DNA of 64,000 nucleotides from the NCBI GenBank assembly GCA_003550325.1, contig QKWP01000137.1:355554-419553 (forward strand). The letters are read 5' to 3'. Below, piece after piece: positions 23,996 through 35,698 of the stretch. Position numbers and translations under genes: made by a program. Numbering within the stretch: the first letter of the stretch is position 1; the number at the start of each line of letters is the position of its first letter. The notes beneath the pieces are model-generated. The model was given only the letters and a program-made list of their open reading frames with translations, did not search any database and had not been told where the DNA came from. The DNA is from Gigaspora rosea (Eukaryota > Glomeromycota > Glomeromycetes > Diversisporales > Gigasporaceae).

Positions 23996-24731
23996 TATAT
24001 ACTTTTTGTAGTCTAGATAATGATAAAAATGGAAACAATCCATATTTGATTAATATATATTCACTCGTTGTGGGTTTACTATCATGAGGATGAATTTTTA
24101 AAAATTTTTTGCATGTTTTTTTCCTATTGTTTAGGGTTAGAATTGATAATTAAAGAGTATATGTGGATTTTGACATGGCTTATATTTTAAATCATGACTT
24201 CAAATTTCAGCATCAACCATGACTTTTTTTATTATTTGTAAAAATTACAATAATAATATATTGGATATAATCAAAAGATCAGTCCAAATGTTAATTTTGA
24301 AAAGATAAGTTATGTTAATTGAAACATGAAGCTTTTGTATATATATTTTTGACCATTTTATTACTATTTTTAGATGAATATACAAAATATTTTTTACGAA
24401 TCTTCACTTATACTATATATCAAATAGTTCCATATCAAAGCCACAGGCTATTTTTAGTAAATAACTGAAAATTAAAATGGTTTAGAAGGGTTTATACTGA
24501 GAGCTTTTTGCAGGTATGTTCTAAGATAGGTTTCACAGAGATATTGTATAAAAAGTATAAATATAATGCAATTAGAAGGTGGTGGGTAGGGAGCTGTTCA
24601 TGGATTATGTATTAATTAATTATTGATTATCTATAAAAATTGATAAAGATATACTGTAGTATATATAAAAATACCAGGTATTTTTTTCTAATTTGTAACA
24701 ATAGAGTAGATCTTACTATAAAATAGCATAC

Positions 24732-24935
24732 TTGGTGAACTTTATAAATCTACTGACTGTATTACTATTTACAATAGTACAAGCATTACCAAAAAAAGAA
24801 AAATTACAAATAAAACATAGAATAAATGTTATCGTTGCACCCCGTAATGTTCAATATATAAACAATGATTGTCATGCCGATCATTGTTTTTTTTTTGCTT
24901 TGTCGTTTATTCCATGTACTTGTACGTTTAACTAG
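24732..24935 (+). pseudogene. Possible small secreted-protein gene, interrupted by a hAT element
   Basis: Starting from TTG at 24732, the frame reads VNFINLLTVLLFTIVQALPKK. This is a textbook signal peptide with an Ala-x-Ala-like cleavage region, followed by a short basic stretch and Cys/His residues (CHADHC). No ATG lies at the expected start; TTG stands there. A hAT element begins at 24933. Beyond it, at about 25890-25950, an acceptor-like ttttttacag leads to a short open stretch (LGPNRVTRAAITNFNVAIF) ending in a stop, which may be the last exon. The link between the two halves is inference. I recognise no family. Loss of the ATG and the insertion argue that it no longer works. Confidence 0.4.
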
Positions 24936-25857
24936 TGTTGGCAGTAGAATTAATTTGGCAAATTAATACGGTTACGGCATGTGCCGTATTATTTGCCGTA
25001 ATTACTTTGTGCCGTAATGCCGTAATGCCGCAATGCCGTAATGCCGTAATGCCGTTATATTGAAATACCATAATACTGTTGCATCTAAATATTATAATGC
25101 TATTTCAGTAATGTGTTAAAAACTGTAATGCTGCAATAACATAAATAACATAGGATAACATTCCTCTAGTGTTTATTGTTTAGAGTAATCTTTAGATTTA
25201 AGATAACGGATACCATATTTGCGCGTAATAACGCGCAGGGGTGTAATTTCGAATTACGGCCTAAATTAAGCTTAATTCGGGCCATTACTCGAAATAACGC
25301 CCCGGCCCGCTATTACGCGCAAATACGGTAGTAAATTTACTGGTTTTGCGAATAGATCATCACTGATAAAGTATGTAGTGAAAGATCTTAATTTTTTTTT
25401 TTTACTGTTTGTTCAAGGTTATTTCTTATAGCTGGGAGTAAAGTTAGTTTTCGGATTATCCTAAAATAAAAAGATTTGTTTTTGGATGTTCTAATTCCTA
25501 GTTTATTCCATGGTTTTAGTGCCTAATATTCACCTATTCCTGGTTTGGCATGATTGTGTTACATAGCTATATTATATATAATGCTATAGTATTACGGTAT
25601 CGCATTATTACAAAGCAAAGGTCTATCTATAGTATTATGATATTACGAATTACAGCATTACGGCATTACGGAATTACGACATTGCGGCATTACGGCATTA
25701 CGGCATTGCGGCATTGCGGCATTACGGCATTGCGGCATTGCGGCATTGCGGCATTACGGCACATAATATTTACGGCAATTGGGTTGTGCCGTAATTAATT
25801 CTACCATATGGTAGAATGCCGTAATGCCGTAATCCAGTAATTCTACCGCCAACACTA
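24933..25857. mobile_element. Non-autonomous hAT element, 925 bp, with GCATTACGG subterminal repeats
   Basis: The termini are TAGTGTTGGC and the inverse of TAGTGTTGGC, flanked by an exact 8-bp duplication, cgtttaac (24925-24932 and 25858-25865). Both inner ends are built from 9-bp units gcattacgg / gcattgcgg (plus strand at 25645-25765, inverse form ccgtaatgc at 25010-25065). Such repeats are commonly transposase-binding in hAT elements. There is no transposase. Confidence 0.92.
25208..25333. repeat. Palindromic mini-element nested in the hAT element
   Basis: Arms taccatatttgcgcgtaata and the inverse of tattacgcgcaaatacggta enclose a second inverted pair (cgaattacggcc / gggccattactcg). At about 125 bp it could form a nearly complete hairpin. 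It is GC-richer than its surroundings. Confidence 0.75.
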
Positions 25858-25865
25858 CGTTTAAC

Positions 25866-26880
25866 TAATAATTTTTTTACAGTTTTAGGTCCTAATCGTG
25901 TCACTAGAGCTGCTATTACTAATTTCAATGTTGCCATTTTTTGAGTTGTTATTTTGATTGGATTTACATTGTTGCTGGTTGTTCACTGTTATTGGAGTTA
26001 CGTCATCATTGCAATTTCGCTATGCACTTTTTTTAGCATATATATACTGAACTAACCTCTCTTTTTTCTTATAGACATAGGGTCGTCATTGTTGAGTTGT
26101 CATCTTTGTGAGCTATTGTTGTTATTGGAGTCATTGTTGTCAGTGTCATTTTTGGTGTGATTTTGCATTTGTTAGTAGTTTTGTCTTTTTTTTGATGCGT
26201 GTTATTTATTTTTTAGGTGTTGCATATGCATTGTCTTGTTTGATTTGTTGTTTTGAAGTTTCTGTTTGTGTGACTCTGTTGTCTTAGTGTAATCAATTCA
26301 TTGTTATTCTTTGTCATCATTGCTAGTGTTGCAATGTTGCCATGTTGTAAATATGAATTTTAGTACTTTCTTTTTTAGTATATGCATATGAACTAGCTAT
26401 TTCCTCTTTTTTTAGATATCTGTTCATCAATATTTGGTTGTTATCTCTGGTGCCATTATCATTATTGGAATCATCAATAATTTTGCATCACAGATTATAA
26501 CCATTCTTGATAGCACATTAACATGTTAGGCTTAGTAGTACTGTCAACTATATACTTACCATAATTGTGATAGCACAATAGCACAAGATATCAAAATAGG
26601 TAATGTGTAAGATATGTATATTGGGTAAAAGATAGATTATTGCAGTATTGAAAGCTTTAGTATGATTGTTACTTGATGTATGCTATGATATTCAGTTATT
26701 GATTGACTTGTAAAGCTAAAGCTTGAGTAAAAATCTAATGATTTAATGAATTTTAACTTTTACTTCTGTTCAAACAAGTTTTTTTGTACTAATATTACCA
26801 TATAATAGTATATTAACATCATACTATATATAGTCAATAGCTTGACCTAGAATTTTGGATTCATATTAAAATACAGGTCA
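25866..26880. other. GT-rich non-coding stretch
   Basis: The region holds many loose variants of gttgttattggagtcattg but no gene or clean array. A similar texture occurs at 50930-51340. Only the putative last exon near 25890-25950 is of note. Confidence 0.5.
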
Positions 26881-27072
26881 AATTAATTTTTAGGTCATGT
26901 TAAACTTGATCTGGGTCAAATTAATCTCTAATAGAATTTTAGGGTTAGGGTGAACCTGAATTATGTTTATGCTGGCTGGTTAGAGTTTGGGTAAACCTGA
27001 ATTATGTTAATGCCAGCTGGGTTTTTTAATTAATCAATTTGATCTGGGTCAAGTTTAACTTGACCTAAAAAC
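26881..27072. mobile_element. Small fold-back element
   Basis: The left arm, tttttaggtcatgttaaact, is the near inverse of agtttaacttgacctaaaaa on the right. Between them aacctgaattatgtt occurs twice, about 50 bp apart. Confidence 0.55.
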
Positions 27073-29545
27073 CAGTAACATATATAAATAAATTGAAGTT
27101 ATAAAGTATAATGTTATGTGATGGTTATATACTATATATATATATAGTAACAAATAATAAATATTACATAATGTAATCAATAAATTTGTTCTAAAACATA
27201 TAAGATGTTAATTTATTTAGTGTCTCTTGATATTGACTTAATTGTCTGGAATTATCTAATATGTAGGTCAATAAAATAAATCAAAATTTCTATATTTTTG
27301 ATTTATATTCTAAAAATAGAAAACTAATTTTACATGGGCTTAGATGTGAATATGATCTATTGATTTACAATTAGGGTTTCTCAAATTAAAATTAAATCAA
27401 ATATTAGATAAATTTGAATTTGATCAAATCAAATTAACTCTGATTTAAATTTATTTGATTCAAATATTTAAATTTGAATTTTTAATAGTAATTTTTAAAT
27501 CAAAATCAAATATTTGTTAAATCAAATCAAATTGGATTATATTTGAATTTGATCAAATCAAATATAGTCAAATTTGAATTTGAATTAAATTAAATATTAG
27601 ATTCATATATTCAAAGATCAAATCAAATTGCAGAATTCTATTTACAATAAATTAAAAAAAAACAATCTAATCTGCTAAATAATTTTGAATACAAAATGCA
27701 AAATTAACTCTGTATGGTCTAACATACATTGTTTCAAAATCTAGAAATAACTTGGGTTAATTTAAATTGTAACTAATATAGTGTATTATTGTCACTGTAT
27801 TATCTGTTTCTATTATTAGAATATTTATTATAGTTCCTTTATTATTATTATACAATAGTTACCTAATATTATAAATTAATTTTATAATAACCCCAAGGTT
27901 TATTAATTGTTACCTACCTTTCTACCATGCAAGCAAAATAAATAATCCTTTTTAAATTTTAAAATTTTATATCTTTTAACAAAGGTTTCTTAGCAACTAT
28001 GTAATTAAACTAGTATAACAAATTTTTAAATTTTTAATAGATTAGTTGGTTAATTATTTTTCAGTTGAAAACTTGTAAACCCCAAATTGATTAATTATTA
28101 ATTTTTAAATTCAACTAATTAATTAATTAATTAGTTAATATATTATAAATAATCAATTAATAAATTAATTAACTAGTTGCAACTTATTGATAAATTGATT
28201 AGTTATCAACTAATTAACTAATTAATTTTTTTAACTTTTGATTTGTAACTTTTAATAAAAATTTGTTTTTTTATTTTTTTTTTTATTTCTTTGACAGTCT
28301 TTCTAGTACTACATTAATAAGTTTATATATTAACTGAAGTATATATATATTAAACCCTCCAATTACAAGTTCAACATCATTTAGCTGCAAAAACTGTGCC
28401 CAGATACAACCTGTTGCACTAACTTCTATAGATATAAAATTAGGGACCTTTGTTAGCCCTGTCAAAGACTAACTTTTTTAGATTCTTCTACCTAAGCTAC
28501 CAGATAGAATAATCTTATTTTAGAAGAAATAAAATAAATAAAAGAAAAAAAGGAAAAATAAAAAAGGAAAAAAACTATCTTAACCCAAATGAATAACCAA
28601 AAGTATATAAAAAAAGGAAGACAAAGATAGAAAAAGCAAAAGAAGTGATAACAAAACTGAAAAGTGTACTATTAAACCTGTACTAGATTATAAAATTATA
28701 TAATACACTAAATGAATAAGTTTTTACTCTATATCTATTTATGCATTATGTGTAATATAGATAAAAATATAAAAAACCTAAAATTTATAGAGAAACCTAA
28801 CACCTAAAAGAACTTTTTAGAAAGAAATTTCATATCAGTGCTTTCTCCAAAATAGTTTATATATCATTTATTGTTTATTTCAAGTCTTGAAGATAAGAAC
28901 CCAAAACTTACTCATGACTTGATTCCAATTAGGTAGGTGCTTTCCCAATTTGGATAAAGTAAACATTGTCATTCTTTTGAAGAGGTAAGCTGGATTTTTT
29001 ACATTTTTGTAAAATTTCAAAAAGCCAAGGAGAAATAACAAAAGTACTAAACTTGTAAAAAGTATAAGTTTTATGTTTTGAAGAATAATATATCTGACCA
29101 AAAGTCAATTTCTGCCTAAGCTACTGTTCTTTTGACAAAAAACTTCAGAATTGTTGCCCTACTACATCTTCTATAGTAATAAAGTCTTCTATTCAGAGAG
29201 CCAAACCCAGAAAAAGAATTCTTTTTAGCTCTATTTCAGTTTTCTCACATCTGATCTGAAACATTTTATCCAAGTCACTTATAGATAAAGCTTTTGTTAT
29301 ATACAGATATATTAACTCCAAAGTTTTTATAGATTGGGTCTTTGTGAGAAATTTGGTACAAGGGATCATTAGAAAGAGTTGATTAATAGATTAAAAAAAA
29401 TTTATTTTAATTCTACAATATTGTAGAATTGCAAGCTTTGTTAAATTTTGTCTAGTAATTATTGAGAATCTTTATTTAAAGTTAAAATAAAATATAAAAA
29501 TTAGAAAAATATTCTGTAATTATAATATTTAAAATTTCTCAATAA
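27073..29545. other. Very AT-rich stretch, no gene seen
   Basis: It includes repetitive aaatcaaat / atttgaattt runs (27390-27640) and a ttaattaa-rich run (28080-28230). Short open frames here have no recognisable content. Confidence 0.6.
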
Positions 29546-29556
29546 CTGCTAATTTA

Positions 29557-29928
29557 GATTTAATTGATTTGTAACTGTAGGTTACAGAATAAATTTTATA
29601 ACCATAAATACTAAGATCAGGTGTAATGTGACTATCAAACCAAATTTTCTATAAAAATAAAATTGTGCAATTAAGGTTAGGGTTAGAGTAAGACTTGGTA
29701 TAAGGCTTTTGGGTTAGAGAGGGCTTTAGTTTAATTAAAATTTAGCAATAAATTTTTTTTGTTAGAAACAAAAGGTGGTTTCATATATAAAATTTTGATT
29801 TAGAAGCAATTTTTGGCAAAATGAACATTTGTTTTGACTTTTTCAAATGTGTAACATTACACCTGATTTTAGAATTTGATTAGCTTGTTGGGATGGGTTA
29901 CAATAACTGCAGTTACAAATTAATTAAT
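29557..29928. mobile_element. MULE-like MITE, 372 bp, with 11-bp target duplication
   Basis: Inverted ends (gatttaattgatttgtaactg and the inverse of cagttacaaattaattaatc) extend inward to atcaggtgtaatgt. They are flanked by an exact direct repeat, ctgctaattta, at 29546-29556 and 29929-29939. The 11-bp duplication fits Mutator-like elements. The middle contains ggttagggttag and ttttttttgttagaaac, shared with the MITE at 19087-19375. Confidence 0.85.
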
Positions 29929-30091
29929 CTGCTAATTTAATTTTGCTAAAAATTTTTCTATTTAAATTCTGTTAATCTATAAATTAAATTAGAAAACAAT
30001 ATTCAAATTTGTAAATAGATCTAAAAAATATTAATTGAAAGTTAAAAAAATTTGGCATCAACTATTTTATGATGCCTAAATTTTAAATAAA

Positions 30092-30282
30092 ACATTTGAT
30101 TAAAAGTTTTAATTTTAAATTATGAAATAAAATTAAAAAAATTTTGAAAAGTTGATTGGGTAATCTTTTTTATCTGTAGCTACAATACATTTGATTAAAA
30201 GTTTTAATTTTAAATTATGAAATAAAATTAAAAAAATTTTGAAAAGTTGATTGGGTAATCTTTATTTATCTGTAGCTACAAT
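30092..30282. repeat. Perfect-looking tandem duplication, 95 bp x 2
   Basis: 30092-30186 and 30187-30282 differ only by a one-base length change in a T-run and one nearby base. The near identity in AT-rich, otherwise diverged DNA indicates a recent event or an assembly artefact. Confidence 0.95.
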
Positions 30283-30887
30283 TAAATTTTTTAACTTTTA
30301 ATAAATATCTTTTAAAAATATTGTCTAGTTTTTTTAATTCAATTTTACAACTTATAGAACTAAAATAAAAAATTTTATAAAATTTAGATTAGTAGATATT
30401 GTAAATTTTTATTTATTAATTATAAATTATATTTTTCTAATTTGATTTTGAATTTATTTAAATCTTTAAATAAAGTTTTCTTAATAACTATAAATAATCT
30501 TGATGCAGCCTTTTTATTTCAATTTTACAAGTTTAATAAATAATTATATTAAGTTTAATCATATGGGTTAGAAGCTATAAAAAGTGATAAAATTGACAAT
30601 TTTTTCAAAAAGTTTTTATAGAATAAGATTAGAATTAAACTTTTACTAAAACACACCTATGGTATTTTGCCATTTATATTATATTATCTCACAAATTAGC
30701 TAATTATAGCATGCAATGTTCTAAATAAAAATTCTCTATACTCTAAAAACTCTTTTCAAATCTTAACCCTAACTCCAAATACTAATTCTATTATAAAAAG
30801 ATCTGAGTAAAAAATTTTATATATGCAAAACTTACAAAAAATTAATAAAAATCTATAAAAATATAATAGATATAAAACTACTATAGG

Positions 30888-31542
30888 TAGGGATAGTAAA
30901 GTTAGTCTAGGTCCGGTCTTGGTCCTAGGACATGTAAGTACTATCACACAGACCTAAAAACCAGGTCCTCATATAATAAGTCCTAGAACTTATGCTTGAC
31001 CAATAGAATTAAGTTCTTGGACTTAGTTTTAATAATTAAAATTCTTTGTTTACTATTTTATTACTAATATTTTTAAGTTCCAATATTTTTTATATTAGGG
31101 CCTATTGTGAACCTATGGACCTAGGTTCTAAAATTGTGACCTAGTCTTTAAGGGTAGAGTATATGTAGATCATTTTTATATTACTAATTATGACTCTACT
31201 ATGTAAATCAGATTACACAACATAATCACTATGGATGAGTTGCATAAATATAAATATAATATTATAAAATATCACTAAACCTGTTTTTGAATACTTGTTT
31301 TATCAAAACATAAAAAAAAACCTTATATTAACTAAGATGGTATGTTAAAAATTTACTTACCAAGTTAATGAATTTTGCGAGTGACAAATAAATTTTGCGA
31401 GTGACAACGCGAAATTAGCCAATAAAATCACGTGATTTACAAGTGATCTACAAGTGATCGACATAGGGTAAACTCTACCCTTAAAGACCAGGTCCCAAAA
31501 CCAGGTCCTAAAGTCCTGAACTTAAGGACTTTGCAATTCCAA
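30888..31542. mobile_element. hAT-like non-autonomous element, 655 bp
   Basis: The exact 8-bp repeat actatagg flanks it (30880-30887 and 31543-31550). The ends TAGGGATAGTAAAG and the inverse of CTTTGCAATTCCAA are weakly alike. Inner parts carry inverted copies of ggtcctagg / aggacctgg and of gggtagagt. There is no coding region. Confidence 0.7.
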
Positions 31543-31973
31543 ACTATAGGTGCATTTTATAAAAATGTTAAAATTATCTAATTATTATAAGATTATAGTT
31601 TTATTAAATCATACCACTAGTGTTCAACACTACAATAATTTTTGCCAATCAAATTTTTTAAATACAATGTAATATAAAGATTAGATGTAATATAAAATTT
31701 TTGTTGTTTTGGCATTTTTTTTAAAAAATATCTTTTAATTCAAATTTTTATCTATAAAACAACTTTTTTTGAAAAAATTTTTTTGTAAAATTTTACTATA
31801 TACTATACTTACTCTAACTACTAACTATTAACTATAACTTAATATTTATTAATTTAATTTGTTTAATTTTTTTGTTTATTTTGATCTTTATATTGTACCA
31901 TATACTGGTATTGAATACTAGTGATGTGATTTAGTAAAACTAATAAGATTTTAAGATTATAATATAAAAATTA

Positions 31974-32870
31974 GGGTGTGGTGACTTAGTGAGTTGGATA
32001 AGTTGTCACCCAAATAGTGGTAATTACAGATATGAGGTTCAAATCCCAATAGAGACGTTTTTGAAAATTATATTTGTAGTACAGCAACCTGGACTGGGAA
32101 ACCAAGCTAGATCAGTAGATCTGTAACCTGGGTCATACCAAGAACGCATTGGATTCTTGTAATACTAATAAACATATTGGGAGCTTGTGGCGTTTATGCA
32201 TGCAGGTGTATAAAGATTTCGCTGAAAGCGCAGAAAAAGGAAGTGTGCTTGGCAAGACCTGAACAAAAAGGTAGGCAACTTTTGATGGTACTTGAATAGG
32301 AATCAGATAGGAAGCAGACTTATGACAAAAAGGCTCATGGTGGGCCCTACTAATCAGGCCACTGGAGTCGCGTTAGAGGAAAAGGACATGTGTTTTAGAA
32401 TCATGTACCAAGGGGAGGAAGACCTTAGGCACATAAAGCCTGGCAGACTGATTCTACTGAGTCTTCAAATTGGGAGTAGGAATGCAACCAAAAGAGGAAT
32501 AGAAGGAAGTACAGGGTAGGTGAACTTTGCAAGGGCATGCATAATACTATAGATACTAGTAGGAAGGTAGTGGCTTGAGATACGGGCTAGGTTACGGCAG
32601 CATTTAAGAGATAGCTTGAGATACGAACCTGGTAGCAGCAGCACTACAGGTACTACTAGAGAACAAGCAATATGTACAAAAACCAGGTGAAGTATATGAG
32701 TGGAATATATAGGATACTCTGGTAGGTTTAGATCATAGATAAAATAGTCTAAGTCTAAGTTTGGGACTTAATAGTTGTAGGGATCAATATAATAGTTTGT
32801 GATGTTGTAATGATAACTAACTTAATAAAAGTCCAAGGCACGACTCACCTTGAATACCAAAAAAAAAATA
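31974..32870 (+). mobile_element. tRNA-headed SINE-like element, 897 bp, with 15-bp target duplication
   Basis: The head carries a pol III A-box-like stretch (TGACTTAGTGAGTTGG, about 31984) and a B-box-like stretch (GGTTCAAATCCC, about 32037), spaced as in a tRNA. The body of about 800 bp has no recognised domain and only a short open frame (32292-32519). The 3' end is A-rich. An exact 15-bp direct repeat, ataatataaaaatta, sits at 31959-31973 and 32871-32885, as expected of LINE-driven insertion. The element is unusually long for a tRNA SINE. Confidence 0.85.
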
Positions 32871-33133
32871 ATAATATAAAAATTAATTTTTAAAATATCT
32901 TTTTTTTGTTAATTTTATTTTTTCTTATAGCTTCTGGTCTATGCAGTTGTTAAAAACCTTTACTAAAAGATATAAAAATCTCAAATTTTAAAAAATTATT
33001 GTATATTTACTTATATAAATATTATAATATATAAAATTTTAATTAAACAATTTAGTAATGCTAATTTTTTTTTAAAAAAAATATAATTTACTAGATTAGT
33101 TTAAATACCCATAGCTTATAATCTAGGTATTAT

Positions 33134-33789
33134 CTAGAGATAGTTAAATATACGGGGGACAACTTAATGTTATACAAGTAGATAATTAATCTTAAGAACT
33201 GTTACCATATATAAATCTTTAATTGATACAATATTACCCATATATATTAGCCAATAATCAATCCAACTATGCAAAAATAATTATTAGATGATAATGGCAG
33301 AATGCTCATATTTATAATTATATCATTTTTCACCAGTTTATTTTTAAATTTTTTTTGAAAAATAGAATTAGCAGTTTGAAATATCTCTAAAATAAGCAAA
33401 ATTTTATTAGACATATGAAAAAATATAATAATAAAAGTAAAACTCTTTTTAAATACTTTAAACAAAAAAAAACTCATAGCTTTTTTATTAAAAACTTCAA
33501 AAATAAAATGTAGATTTGACTTTTTATCACCAAAATAGCAAAAAAACATATAAAAGTAACTAGTGATCAATTTAAATAAAAAGTCTTCATTTATATATAT
33601 GGGGTATAAGCAACCTTAACTTCATGAATCAGCTGCTTTTACATGTGTATGTAGCAAAAAAATAAAGAAAAGCAAATTTTTAATATGAAAATTTGTTTTT
33701 GTAACCTATTTATGAGGTGACAGTTCAGTCAATAATTGATCTACTTGTATAACACAAAGTTGTCCCCTATATATTTAACCAACCCCTAG
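33134..33789. mobile_element. MITE, 656 bp, with 55-bp inverted ends
   Basis: The left end (ctagagatagttaaatatac, later gacaactt and gttatacaagtagat) matches the inverse of the right end with few changes. A clean target duplication is not visible. The inner Phe/Lys-rich open frame on the minus strand (33570-33247) looks like a by-product of AT-rich DNA. Confidence 0.75.
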
Positions 33790-34379
33790 ATATTATTTAT
33801 TAGTTATAGATCTTAAGTTTAAAATTGCATAATACTAATTGTCTTTTAAGTTATAGTTTTTAATCAACCAATTAAGAGTCAATACAATAAAAAAGAGTAG
33901 CTATTATTCATACTATTAGTAAATTAAAAAAATCTTTAAATTTTTTTAAAAATTTGAGTAAAGGCATTTTAACTACCAAGTCAAATATGATAAAATTTTT
34001 TGTTGTTCTTTTTTTTTGAATTCTACAAACTTCTATAATTCAAAAAGTTCAAAAAATTGATTTGATAGATATCAAGATATTTTTGTTCAAAGTTAAAGAA
34101 TTTTTTGGTACAACTTCTATTTTAATAGATATTTTGAGTTTTTAAACTTGAAGCAAAAATATTTTGAAAACTTCTAAGTTAAATTAAATAAACAATTTTT
34201 TTGAATTCTATAGATTTATAGAATTTAAATAAAAAAATTTATCAAATTTGGCTTAGTGGTTGTTATGATATTTTTATTAAAAGTTTTTAGTACAGCTTTT
34301 TAATTTAATAAACTTTTTTGAAGTTTTTAAAATTTAGCATAAAGATATATTAATAGCCACCAAGCTAGAGCAAAAAACT
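33790..34379. other. AT-rich stretch, no gene seen
   Basis: Repeated aaaaattt-type runs only. Confidence 0.6.
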
Positions 34380-34719
34380 TTTTTTTTTTTTTTTTGGTTT
34401 CAAAGTGCCTGTTTTGGGGCATATACTTTATCCAGTTTATGCATCTGGATTCTACATGGATGAGAGCAGTATAGGAAATTAGTGTTCTTAGAGTTCTCAT
34501 GAGAACACTGTTATAAATTTGTGAACAGTAAAATTTTTTTACTGTTCACTATTAAAACTTTTTTTGAGAACAGTAAAATAATAATATTGTTCTCATAAGT
34601 ATAATAATTAGTTATATAATTTTATGCCAAAACCAAAAATTGATAAAAATTCTTATTAATTTTAATAAAAGAAATTTCAATTTGCTTTAATAGCAACAAT
34701 ATCAACTACTTACATTAGT

Positions 34720-34752
<33 letters not shown>

Positions 34753-35698
34753 NTCCAACACTGGATGAGAGTACAACTAGCCACATGTATACTTTTGGTA
34801 TCTAATTTAAGTGGTTCACTCGAAGGTTCTACACTAGATGCCATACCTGCAACCCAACTATGGGAATTGCCTATTTAAACCCTCTGATCTTCAGTTTCCC
34901 ACCTAGACTTTTAACTAATTCACCAGATGTCTGCATTACCTATGCAGTCAGTCTAGCCACCCGGGTCTCTTTTTGTAAGATCTCTTAGAACTCTTTCTTA
35001 TACCCGAAGGTACAATCCAGCTTATCCTCAACAGGAAACTTGGTAGAGTGGTACCTGTCCCACCAGGTATTCACCTACTCTTCAGTAACTTATGCATTTA
35101 CCGAGGCAAACAACTTGTAGTCAGGGGATACCCTGCAACCGCTACCATTACCTACTTCTGTCCTTATAAGGTTTGCTCCAACCCCGGTACCCATTATCAC
35201 TTTCCTACCGGTCCTTTATCATTTTTCCAGACATCCATCCAGTTGGCCCGGAAGGGTTGATCTACTCGCATTAGGTGCCATTATAGTTTTTCTCTACCTG
35301 ATACCTACTTCTATAATATAGGTCCTTTTCCTTCGGTACCTGATCTGTTGGCCAGGTTGGTAGACCTTGTCCCTGAGGTCGATGTCCGTTCTTCAGCTCC
35401 AGTCCAATATTCTGGTTTTGGTAGCACCATTGAAGATCTTTGCTACCTCCTTACTTGGGTCTTGCCAATGTGTTTCTGTTTCTCTGGTTCATTGGATTTG
35501 TCTGTGCCATGAGACACAACTTCGCCCAAAAGCTTCTATTCGAGATGGTAACCAAGGACTACAGATAATGTACCCAACTGATCAACAGAAACAGTTACCA
35601 GAACACAGGTCTATTTTTTCAAAGCATCGTAAGTAGGATATGAACCCTAGACCTGCCACTTGGGAGTAACAACTTACCAACTTCTCTAAGTCGCCACA
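34380..35698 (-). mobile_element. tRNA-headed SINE-like element, minus strand, split by a hAT MITE
   Basis: Read on the minus strand, the head has an A-box-like TGGCGACTTAGAGAAGTTGG (from about 35694) and a B-box-like GGGTTCATATCC (about 35640). It resembles the head of the element at 31974. The body of about 950 bp is GC-richer than its surroundings and unlike the body of the other copy. The element ends in a poly-A run (plus-strand T-run at 34380-34396). Both flanks carry aaaaactt. A separate hAT MITE sits at 34467-34763. Confidence 0.75.
34467..34763. mobile_element. hAT MITE, 297 bp, inside the SINE-like element
   Basis: The ends CAGTATAGG and the inverse of CAGTGTTGG are flanked by an exact 8-bp repeat, gatgagag, at 34459-34466 and 34764-34771. 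The right side holds a T-run of about 30 with one N at 34753. Inner inverted pairs include gttctcatgagaac and actgttc / gaacagt. Confidence 0.88.

Noticed and set aside
31974-32060. A tRNA gene
   Set aside because: Only A- and B-box-like words are present. The sequence does not fold into a full cloverleaf with a matched acceptor stem by eye, and a long body with poly-A follows.
33247-33570. 107-codon Phe/Lys-rich minus-strand frame
   Set aside because: It lies wholly inside a MITE and has the composition expected from AT-rich DNA.
35048-35636. Plus-strand frames that look more protein-like than their surroundings
   Set aside because: They lie antisense in the body of the minus-strand SINE-like element. 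The higher GC content explains their length.
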